From contig CALKHP010000057.1 in NCBI GenBank assembly GCA_937988775.1, forward strand, positions 1 to 40,397: DNA of 40,397 bases, read 5' to 3'. Under the pieces are notes generated by a model, which saw only the letters and a program-made list of their open reading frames with translations, was not told the origin of the DNA and made no database searches. How positions within the stretch are numbered: the first letter of the stretch is position 1; every line of letters starts with the position of its first letter. The translations under genes were made by a program, and so were the position numbers. Positions 34,635-40,397 of this stretch are shown one piece after another. The DNA is from an uncultured Alphaproteobacteria bacterium (GTDB lineage: Bacteria; Pseudomonadota; Alphaproteobacteria; Rhizobiales; Beijerinckiaceae).

Positions 34635-35320
34635 TATTCGTTCCAGATCGCCTTGTCGCCGATCGTCTCGATGAAGGCGGCATGGGCCTGGCGTTCCGCC
34701 TCGCTCAGGCGCGCCTCGAGCGGCACGGGGCGCTGCGCCGCGGCCTGGCCCTTGCGCGCGCGCCGGGCTTCCGGCTCGGCGATCACGGCAAGGCCGAGCG
34801 CCGCCTGACGGCCGCCGGCCAGTTCCGCATAGACTTCCGCCAGGATTTCCGCATCGAGCAGCGCGCCGTGCTTGACGCGGCGCGAACGGTCGATGCCGTA
34901 GCGCGAGCACAAGGCGTCGAGCGTGTTCTTGCCGCCGGGATGCCGGCGCCGCGCCAGCAGCAGGCTGTCGATGACGCGGTCATTGCTCAGCAACGGCTGC
35001 CCGGCGAGGCCCAGTTCGTGATTCAGGAAGCCGATATCGAAGGCGGCATTGTGGATCACCAGCGGATCGCCGGCGACGAACTCCAGAAACGCCGGCGCGA
35101 CGGCGGCGAAGACCGGCTTGTCGGCGAGAAAATCGCGCGACAGCCCGTGCACGGCAAACGCCTCCTGCGGCATGTCGCGCTCGGGGTTGATATAGGCGTG
35201 GAAATTCCGGCCGCTCGGCATGCGGTTGATCATCTCGACACAGCCGATCTCGACGACGCGATCGCCCTCGCGCGGGGACAGGCCGGTGGTTTCGGTATCG
35301 AGGGCGATTTCGCGGATCAT
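34619..35320 (-). CDS. dnaQ: DNA polymerase III epsilon subunit (3'-5' proofreading exonuclease)
   Basis: 233 residues. DnaQ gives proofreading to the replicative polymerase. DEDDh exonuclease motifs: Exo I DTETTGL with Asp8/Glu10, Exo II HNAAFDIGFLNHE (about 97-109), Exo III KHGALLDAEILAEVY (about 157-171). The C-terminal region binds the alpha subunit. ATG 35320 is the family start. It follows coaE by 13 nt, next to the presumed replication origin. Confidence 0.97.
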   Translation of the reverse strand: MIREIALDTETTGLSPREGDRVVEIGCVEMINRMPSGRNFHAYINPERDMPQEAFAVHGLSRDFLADKPVFAAVAPAFLEFVAGDPLVIHNAAFDIGFLNHELGLAGQPLLSNDRVIDSLLLARRRHPGGKNTLDALCSRYGIDRSRRVKHGALLDAEILAEVYAELAGGRQAALGLAVIAEPEARRARKGQAAAQRPVPLEARLSEAERQAHAAFIETIGDKAIWNEYLKQV

Positions 35321-35333
35321 GGCGGGATAGTCC

Positions 35334-35921
35334 TCAGGAAACGGGCGCCAGCGCACGCAGCAGGTCGGCGACCGCGCGTTCCGCCGCCGCGAGCCCGAAG
35401 CCGGTATCGATCAGCGCGTGCGCTCGCCGGCGCTTCTCGGCATCGGGAACCTGGCGCGCCATTATGGCGGCGAGCTTCGCCTCCGTCATGCCGGCACGCG
35501 CCAGCACGCGCTGCTTTTGCACAGGTTCGGGCGCGCTGACCACAACGACGAGATCGGCGCGCCGCTCGCCGCCGGTCTCGAACAGCAGCGGAATGTCGAG
35601 CACGACGATGCGGTGGCCGCCCGCCGCCGCCTCGCGCCGGAAAGCCTGCTGACGGTCCTGCACCAGCGGGTGGATGATCGCCTCGAGCCTGCGCATGGCG
35701 GCAGGATCGTCGAGCACCATCGGCCCGAGCTTCTGGCGATCGACGGCGCCGGCCGTGGTGCTGCCGGGAAAGGCCGCCTCGATGAGCGGCACCGCCTCGC
35801 CCTGGTAGAGCGCATGCACGGTGGCGTCGGAATCGTATACCGGCACGCCGCTGGCGCGAAACATCGCGGCGGTGGTCGATTTGCCCATGCCAATGGAGCC
35901 TGTCAGGCCAAGTACCAGCAA
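35334..35921 (-). CDS. coaE: Dephospho-CoA kinase
   Basis: 195 residues, last step of CoA synthesis. P-loop GSIGMGKS at 8-15, VYDSDATVHALYQG (about 31-44), LEAIIHPLVQ and VLDIPLLFETGGE are all conserved. The start is TTG 35921, preceded by GAGGAG, and gives the normal N-terminus MLVLGLTGSIG. It lies between dnaQ and maf; aroE, usual between maf and coaE in alphaproteobacteria, is absent. Confidence 0.96.
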   Translation of the reverse strand: MLVLGLTGSIGMGKSTTAAMFRASGVPVYDSDATVHALYQGEAVPLIEAAFPGSTTAGAVDRQKLGPMVLDDPAAMRRLEAIIHPLVQDRQQAFRREAAAGGHRIVVLDIPLLFETGGERRADLVVVVSAPEPVQKQRVLARAGMTEAKLAAIMARQVPDAEKRRRAHALIDTGFGLAAAERAVADLLRALAPVS

Positions 35922-35943
35922 GATATCTCCTCAAGCGCGTCTT

Positions 35944-36567
35944 TCAGCCGGCAAGATAGCCGTGCTGGCGCAAACCCGCCAGCAACGGCAGCACGGGCAG
36001 GCCGAGAATGGTCGCGTCGTCGCCGCTGACGCTGTCGAACAGATGCGCGCCGAGCGATTCATAGCGATAGACGCCGACGCTGCCGAGCACGTCCGGGCCG
36101 GCCGCATGCAGATAGGCGTCGAGAAACGCATCCGAGAAGCGCCGCATCGCCATGCTCGCTTCGGCAAGGCCGGTCCACAGCGTGGCGCCGTCGCGGCATA
36201 ATGCCAGGGCGGAATGCAACCGATGTGTCCTGCCGCGAAGCTGCACGAGCTGCCGGCGGGCCTCCGCCATATCGGCCGGCTTGTGCATGAGTTCGCCGTC
36301 GCAGGTCAGCGTCTGGTCGCAGCCGAGCACCAGCCGGCCCGGATGCAGCCGCGCCACCGCCGCTGCCTTGGCGAGCGCGAGAGCTTGCGCCATGCGTGCG
36401 CCATCACCGATGCCGATGCTGGCCGCGCGCTCGTCGATGGCGCTCGGTCTGACCTCGAACGGGATCAGGCTGCGCGCGAGCAGCGCGGCCCTGACCGGGC
36501 TGGCGGAGGCCAGCACCAGCGGCGCATCGCCGCGCCAGAAAGCCACGCTCTCGCCCCCGGCGCTCAT
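35944..36567 (-). CDS. maf: Maf-like nucleotide pyrophosphatase
   Basis: 207 residues. Maf proteins hydrolyse non-canonical or modified nucleoside triphosphates. The N-terminal LVLASASPVRAALL (about 16-29), DERAAS, and VLGCDQTL (about 80-87) holding the catalytic Asp, then LRGRTHRLHSAL and the C-terminal SVSGDDATILGLPVLPLL are intact. It cannot be safely split into the YhdE or YceF group by eye. ATG overlaps the ppsR stop (ATGA). Confidence 0.93.
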   Translation of the reverse strand: MSAGGESVAFWRGDAPLVLASASPVRAALLARSLIPFEVRPSAIDERAASIGIGDGARMAQALALAKAAAVARLHPGRLVLGCDQTLTCDGELMHKPADMAEARRQLVQLRGRTHRLHSALALCRDGATLWTGLAEASMAMRRFSDAFLDAYLHAAGPDVLGSVGVYRYESLGAHLFDSVSGDDATILGLPVLPLLAGLRQHGYLAG

Positions 36568-37394
36568 TGCACGAGATGCGCCAGGCGGTGCACCTGATAC
36601 AGTTCGAGGATCGCTGCGGCGGTTTCCTCGATCGAGCGCCGGGTGACATCGATCATCGGCCAGTTATGCCGGGCGCAGAGCCGGCGCGACTGGGCGATTT
36701 CCTCGGTCACCGCATCGCGGTCGACATAGGGCGTATCCTCGGCCGCCTGCAACGACAGCAGCCGGTTCTGCCGGATCTGGATGATGCGCTCCGGGCTCGC
36801 GACCAGCCCGACGATCAGCGGCTTGACGAGATGCTCGAGCCTGTCGGGCAGCGGCACGCCCGGCACCAGCGGCACATTGGCGGTCTTGATGCCGCGATTG
36901 GCGAGATAGATGCCGGTCGGCGTCTTGGAGGTGCGGCTGACCCCGACCAGCACGACTTCCGCCTCCTCGAGATCCTCGGTCATCTGGCCGTCATCATGCA
37001 TGAGCGTGAAATTCAGCGCATCGATGCGCCGGAAATATTCCGTGCTCAGCGTATGCTGGGCGCCCGGGCGATGATCGAAGGTGGCGCCGAGATAGGACTG
37101 GAACAGCGACAGCACCGGCTGCAGGATCGACATGCACGGGCAGCCATGCTCGCGGCACGTCTGCTCGAGCTTCTCGGAAAGCGCGTAATCGACGAGCGTG
37201 AACAGCACGATGCCCGGTTCGCTCTCGATCGCCGCCAGCACGCGCGCCAGTTGCTCGGGGCTGCGCACCAGCGGGTAGATATGCTCGATCGATGAAATGC
37301 CCTGATATTGCGCGGCGGCGGCGCGGCTGAGCGAGAGCAGCGTTTCGCCAGTCGAATCGGATACGAGATGGAGATGGAAATAGCTGCGCTGCAT
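36564..37394 (-). CDS. ppsR: Pyruvate phosphate dikinase / PEP synthase regulatory protein (DUF299)
   Basis: 276 residues. This family is an unusual bifunctional ADP-dependent kinase and Pi-dependent pyrophosphorylase that inactivates and reactivates PPDK or PEP synthase; which of the two is the target here cannot be told from the window. The N-terminus FHLHLVSDSTGETL and the P-loop GVSRTSKTP at 151-159 are diagnostic. ATG 37394 is used because homologues start there; the frame remains open upstream into the intergenic region. It is the first gene left of the presumed origin and is transcribed away from it, as the homologue (RP001 in Rickettsia) is in Caulobacter and Rickettsia. Confidence 0.95.
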   Translation of the reverse strand: MQRSYFHLHLVSDSTGETLLSLSRAAAAQYQGISSIEHIYPLVRSPEQLARVLAAIESEPGIVLFTLVDYALSEKLEQTCREHGCPCMSILQPVLSLFQSYLGATFDHRPGAQHTLSTEYFRRIDALNFTLMHDDGQMTEDLEEAEVVLVGVSRTSKTPTGIYLANRGIKTANVPLVPGVPLPDRLEHLVKPLIVGLVASPERIIQIRQNRLLSLQAAEDTPYVDRDAVTEEIAQSRRLCARHNWPMIDVTRRSIEETAAAILELYQVHRLAHLVQ

Positions 37395-37520
37395 GGCGGC
37401 CTTTCGAGCGGGCGGACGGTGGAGCCGATGTGCGGCGCCTGTGAAGAGCTGTGGGAATATGATGCGGCGCAAGCCGTGAAAAGCCAGTCAAGCCGTCAGG
37501 GAAAAGAATCCCGGGTAAAA

Positions 37521-37529
37521 CGATCCACA
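37521..37529 (+). promoter_or_regulatory. DnaA-box-like 9-mer
   Basis: CGATCCACA differs at one base from the Caulobacter moderate-affinity box TGATCCACA and at two from the E. coli consensus TTATCCACA. Confidence 0.45.
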
Positions 37530-37658
37530 TTTCGCGAGACAGGATACGCACCAGGGACAGGACTTCTGAATTACGGGCATAGATTTTCATCTCCGCGAGC
37601 TGATTTATTAACCTTTTGAAAACCATTAACAATTGGTAAACGTCTCGCCGCGCCTCCT

Positions 37659-37667
37659 TGTGGGAAA
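37659..37667 (-). promoter_or_regulatory. DnaA-box-like 9-mer
   Basis: On the minus strand TTTCCCACA matches seven of nine bases of TTATCCACA, including the whole CCACA core. It lies at the right side of the AT-rich core. Confidence 0.35.
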
Positions 37668-37772
37668 CGAGGCCCGACGCCGAGATGCCTGTGCGGGATT
37701 TGTGGGTTGGCCGCGCTTCCGCTAAACCCGCCTCAAACAGACTCAATCTCAAAAAATAAGGAATCTTAAGGT

Positions 37773-38846
37773 TTGATTTTAGATGCGAAGCCGGACGGCG
37801 CGAGCCAGGGCAAGCTCTTGCAGGGTAAGCTCTTGCGGGTTCTCGATGGCGAAGCGGTCTGGCCGCCGCCGCTCTGGATGATGCGCCAGGCCGGCCGCTA
37901 CCTGCCGGAATATCGCGCGCTCAGGGCCAAGGCGCCGGACTTCCTGCGCTTCTGCTACACCCCGGATATGGCGGTCGAGGCGACGCTGCAGCCGATCCGT
38001 CGTTTCGGCTTCGACGCCGCGATCATCTTTTCCGATATCCTGGTGGTGCCGGATGCGCTTGGCCGCACCGTGCATTTCGTGACGGGCGAAGGTCCGCGTC
38101 TCGAGCCGATCGAATCGATCGGGGCGATCGACAATTTGCCGCTAACGCCCGACTGGTCGTGCCTTACGCCGACCGTGGAGGCGCTTGGGCAGGCGAGGCG
38201 CATGCTGGATGCGGAAACCGCTCTGCTTGGCTTCTGCGGGGCGCCCTGGACGGTGGCGACCTATATGATCGCCGGGCGTGGCACGCCCGATCAGGCGCCG
38301 GCGCGGCTGTTCGCCTATCGCGAGCCTGAGGCCTTCGCGCGCCTCATCGACCGCATCGTCGCGGTGTCGGCCGATTATCTGGTGGCACAGTTCCAGGCCG
38401 GCGCTGATGCGGTGCAGATTTTCGACAGTTGGGCCGGCGTGCTGCCGCCGGTCGATTTCGAGCGCTGGTGCCTGGAGCCGATCGCGCGTCTGATCGGCCT
38501 GGTGCGCGCCAAGCTGCCCGATGCCCGTATCATCGGCTTTCCGCGCGGTGCGCGCCTTGCTGGGCTCAATGCGGCTGCCAGGCGCTGGACGCCCGCGGCT
38601 TTGTCGCTCGATACCACCGCCGATCTGGCGGCGGTTCGCGCGGCGCTCGGTGCATCGCCGGCGCTGCAGGGCAATCTCGATCCATTGGCGCTGCTCGCCG
38701 GCGGCGCCGCGCAGGAAGAGGCCACGGCGCGACTGTTGGACGCTGGCAGGACGAGCCGGTTTATCTTCAATCTCGGCCATGGCATCTTGCCGCCGACGCC
38801 GATCGGCCATGTCGAGCGATTGGTCGCGCAGGTGAGGAGCGCCTGA
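37773..38846 (+). CDS. hemE: Uroporphyrinogen decarboxylase
   Basis: 357 residues. HemE decarboxylates uroporphyrinogen III to coproporphyrinogen III. Signatures: PPPLWMMRQAGRYLPEYRALRAK (about 31-53), FSDILVVPDALG (about 88-99), FCGAPWTVATYM, and GDADxxxxFDSWAG-like AGADAVQIFDSWAG; the C-terminal FNLGHGILPPTP is conserved. The start is TTG 37773, with AAGGA 11 nt upstream. Residues 13-22 are a short repeat (GKLLQ/GKLLR) made by a 15-bp tandem duplication. It shares one base with hemJ (TGATG). Confidence 0.97.
   Translation: MILDAKPDGASQGKLLQGKLLRVLDGEAVWPPPLWMMRQAGRYLPEYRALRAKAPDFLRFCYTPDMAVEATLQPIRRFGFDAAIIFSDILVVPDALGRTVHFVTGEGPRLEPIESIGAIDNLPLTPDWSCLTPTVEALGQARRMLDAETALLGFCGAPWTVATYMIAGRGTPDQAPARLFAYREPEAFARLIDRIVAVSADYLVAQFQAGADAVQIFDSWAGVLPPVDFERWCLEPIARLIGLVRAKLPDARIIGFPRGARLAGLNAAARRWTPAALSLDTTADLAAVRAALGASPALQGNLDPLALLAGGAAQEEATARLLDAGRTSRFIFNLGHGILPPTPIGHVERLVAQVRSA
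37809..37838 (+). repeat. hemE: 15-bp tandem duplication inside hemE
   Basis: GGCAAGCTCTTGCAG (37809-37823) is followed directly by GGTAAGCTCTTGCGG (37824-37838): two units with two mismatches, in frame, in the non-conserved N-terminal leader of the protein. Confidence 0.85.
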
Positions 38847-39268
38847 TGTATGAATGGCTGAAGGCGCTGCACATCATCGCGGTGATCGCCTGGATGGTCG
38901 GCATGCTGTATCTGCCGCGCCTGCTGGTCTATCACACCGCCGCGCCGGTCGGTTCGCCGCAATCGGAAACCTTCAAGCTCATGGAGTGGCGCCTTGCCCG
39001 GATGATCGTCGCGCCGGCGATCACATTGGCGTGGATCATCGGGCTATGGCTCGCTTATGAGTCCGGCTATTATAAATCCGGCTGGTTCCACGCCAAATTC
39101 GCGCTTGCCTTGCTGATGTCGGCGTTGCACGGCTATCTCGTTGGCCAGGTGAAGAAATTCGGCCGTGACGAGCGGCCGCATTCGGCGCGGTTCTATCGCA
39201 TCCTCAACGAGGTGCCGACGGTGCTGCTGATCGCCATCGTCATCCTGGTCGTGGTCAAGCCGTTTTAA
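38846..39268 (+). CDS. hemJ: Protoporphyrinogen IX oxidase HemJ
   Basis: 140 residues, four hydrophobic segments. HemJ is the membrane haem-synthesis oxidase that replaces HemG/HemY in most alphaproteobacteria and cyanobacteria. The conserved histidine is His9 (LKALHIIAVIAWMVGMLYLPRL) and the conserved lysine Lys84 (GWFHAKFALAL); the end ILNEVPTVLLIAIVILVVVKPF is typical. ATG shares its A with the hemE stop. With hemE it forms a haem pair next to the origin. Confidence 0.95.
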   Translation: MYEWLKALHIIAVIAWMVGMLYLPRLLVYHTAAPVGSPQSETFKLMEWRLARMIVAPAITLAWIIGLWLAYESGYYKSGWFHAKFALALLMSALHGYLVGQVKKFGRDERPHSARFYRILNEVPTVLLIAIVILVVVKPF

Positions 39269-39507
39269 ATAACCGCAACTTTGACGCACCCGTTTTGACG
39301 GTTCTGCTTGTGAAGCAAAAAAAAACAGGCTAAGCGACGCCAAGTTCCCTTCTGTTGAAGACCTGCCGGGCGCGACTGCTGATGCCTTTCAGCCGGCCGA
39401 GGCGTTTCGGGTCACGATCGAGGCCGGCTTCCTGCCCGTTTCGCTCCACGGTCTTTTCCCTGTCTTCTCTCTGCCAGATTCCCTTGTACGCTTAAGGACA
39501 ACCGCAC
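39269..39507 (+). promoter_or_regulatory. rho: rho leader region (239 nt)
   Basis: No gene is seen. Two TTTGACG copies (about 39281 and 39295) resemble -35 elements. TGCTT-GTG-AAGCA is followed by A9 on the plus strand (the wrong sense for a terminator in that direction). Further down AGCCGGCC (39391-39398) and GGCCGGCT (39422-39429) form a perfect 8-bp stem. AAGGA at 39494-39498 is the rho ribosome binding site. A long 5' region fits the autoregulation known for rho genes. Confidence 0.45.
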
Positions 39508-40397
39508 ATGCGGGAAATAAAACTTCAGGACCTGAAATCGAAATCCCCGACCGAGCTGCTGGCTTTCGCGGAAGAGTTCGAGGTCGAAGGCGCCAGCACG
39601 CTGCGCAAGCAGGAGCTGATGTTCGCCATCCTCAAGCAGCTCGCGCTGCGCGAGATCGAGATCATCGGCGAAGGCGTGGTCGAGGTGCTGCAGGATGGTT
39701 TCGGCTTCCTGCGGGCGCCTGATGCCAACTATCTGCCGGGCCCTGACGACATCTATGTTTCGCCCTCGCAGATCCGGCGTTTCGCGCTGCGCACCGGCGA
39801 TACCGTCGAGGGTCATATTCGCGGCCCCAAGGATGGCGAACGCTATTTCGCCCTGCTCAAGGTCAACAGCATCAATTTCGAGGAGCCTGAAAAGGCCCGC
39901 CACAAGGTGCATTTCGACAATCTGACGCCGCTCTATCCCGAGCGCCGCCTGAAGCTCGAGATCGAGGATCCGACCAAGAAGGATTATTCGGCGCGCGTCA
40001 TCGATATCGTGTCGCCGATCGGCATGGGCCAGCGCGCGCTGATCGTGGCGCCGCCGCGCACCGGCAAGACGGTGCTGCTGCAGAATATTGCGCGATCGGT
40101 CAGTGCCAATCATCCCGATTGCTACCTGATCGTGCTGCTGATCGACGAGCGTCCGGAAGAGGTCACCGACATGCAGCGCTCGGTGAAGGGCGAGGTGATT
40201 TCCTCGACCTTCGACGAGCCGGCGGTGCGCCACGTCCAGGTCGCCGAGATGGTGATCGAGAAGGCCAAGCGCCTCGTCGAGCATGGCCGCGACGTGGTGA
40301 TCCTGCTTGATTCGATCACGCGTCTCGGGCGCGCCTACAACACCGTGGTGCCGTCCTCCGGCAAGGTGCTGACCGGCGGCGTCGATGCCAATGCGCT
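39508..40397 (+). CDS. rho: Transcription termination factor Rho (partial, C-terminus beyond window)
   Basis: 296 codons of about 420 are present. Rho is the hexameric RNA-dependent ATPase/translocase that ends transcripts. Domains: N-terminal helical domain (MREIKLQDLKSKSPTELLAFAEE), cold-shock-like RNA-binding domain (about 55-120, GVVEVLQDGFGFLRAPDANYLPGPDDIYVSPSQIRRF), then the RecA-type core with Walker A PPRTGKT (182-188), LIDERPEEVTDM and Walker B VVILLDSITRLGRAYN. The R-loop and C-terminus are cut off. ATG 39508 has AAGGA upstream. There is no Arg/Asn-rich N-terminal insertion of the actinobacterial type. Confidence 0.98.
   Translation, partial: MREIKLQDLKSKSPTELLAFAEEFEVEGASTLRKQELMFAILKQLALREIEIIGEGVVEVLQDGFGFLRAPDANYLPGPDDIYVSPSQIRRFALRTGDTVEGHIRGPKDGERYFALLKVNSINFEEPEKARHKVHFDNLTPLYPERRLKLEIEDPTKKDYSARVIDIVSPIGMGQRALIVAPPRTGKTVLLQNIARSVSANHPDCYLIVLLIDERPEEVTDMQRSVKGEVISSTFDEPAVRHVQVAEMVIEKAKRLVEHGRDVVILLDSITRLGRAYNTVVPSSGKVLTGGVDANA

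Larger units (their letters stand above)
37395..37772. other. Candidate chromosomal replication origin (ppsR-hemE intergenic region)
   Basis: This 378-nt gap without a gene lies between ppsR (DUF299) and hemE, the conserved place of oriC in Caulobacter and the position proposed for Rickettsia. Sequence support: AT-richer core at about 37560-37640 with runs such as TGATTTATTAACC; DnaA-box-like 9-mers at 37521-37529 and 37659-37667, with weaker ones at 37451-37459 and 37701-37709; three GANTC (CcrM-type) sites at 37506, 37740 and 37761; and TTAAC half-sites at 37608 and 37626. Genes on both sides point away. The hemE promoter must also lie here. Confidence 0.65.

Noticed and set aside
37608..37630. 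CtrA binding site in the candidate origin
   Set aside because: Two TTAAC elements are present, but 14 bases separate the TTAA cores instead of the 7 of the TTAA-N7-TTAA consensus, so I list them only as half-sites.
39310..39332. TGCTT-GTG-AAGCA followed by nine A as a possible terminator after hemJ
   Set aside because: For plus-strand transcripts the tract would be A, not U; for minus-strand transcripts the U-tract would precede the hairpin. Neither orientation makes a terminator.

Overview
The window is a GC-rich chromosomal core from an alphaproteobacterium, most likely of the order Hyphomicrobiales (Rhizobiales). Evidence: the gene order (rimP-nusA-ylxR-infB; tsaB-rimI-plsC-miaB-phoH-ybeY-corC-lnt-XRE-metK-trmB; hslV/hslU beside hisB-DUF2628-hisHAFE-coaA; smr-mltA-tim44/fxsA-secB; dnaQ-coaE-maf-ppsR/hemE-hemJ-rho), alphaproteobacterial families (DUF2336, DUF2628, YlxR fused to an L7Ae-like domain, Tim44-like, HemJ), and a RIME-like rhizobial intergenic palindrome. 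Genus cannot be read from the sequence. I found no phage, transposase, CRISPR, tRNA or rRNA.

Layout. 1-5527 (minus): translation/transcription operon rimP-nusA-ylxR-infB, with infB cut by the left edge. 5528-5839: non-coding divergent region; on the minus strand it can fold into a structured rimP leader ending in a terminator-like hairpin, with a distant segment complementary to one terminator arm. 5840-7966 (plus): two tandem DUF2336 genes of unknown role. 7976-24953 (minus): a long, tightly packed series, transcribed right to left: NIPSNAP, hslV, a DUF2157 membrane protein, hslU, murJ, trpS, nfu, tsaB, rimI, plsC, miaB, phoH, ybeY, corC, lnt, an XRE regulator, metK, trmB. Most junctions are ATGA/TGATG/GTGA overlaps or short gaps. 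25100-29663 (plus): histidine genes with DUF2628, then pantothenate kinase. 29664-29843: two palindromic repeats at a convergent junction. 29844-33339 (minus): adenosine-kinase-like PfkB, Smr, MltA, Tim44-like. 33520-34612 (plus): fxsA and secB. 34619-37394 (minus): dnaQ, coaE, maf, ppsR. 37395-37772: AT-richer intergenic region between ppsR and hemE, the position of the replication origin in Caulobacter and relatives. 37773-40397 (plus): hemE, hemJ and the first 296 codons of rho.

How it works together. Most genes are housekeeping: translation initiation and ribosome maturation (IF2, RimP, YbeY), tRNA modification and charging (MiaB, TsaB, TrmB, TrpS), SAM supply (MetK), envelope building (MurJ, Lnt, PlsC, MltA, FxsA, SecB), proteolysis (HslUV), Fe-S delivery (Nfu), histidine, CoA and haem synthesis. 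Genes next to 37.6 kb point away from it on both sides, as expected if replication starts there.

No wholly new multigene system is evident. The most promising undescribed elements are regulatory: the rimP leader, the hairpin covering the hslV ribosome binding site, a 19-bp palindrome between hisB and NIPSNAP, a 14-bp palindrome before metK, and the paired DUF2336 genes. All positions and motifs were read by eye; no folding, alignment or database search was run.
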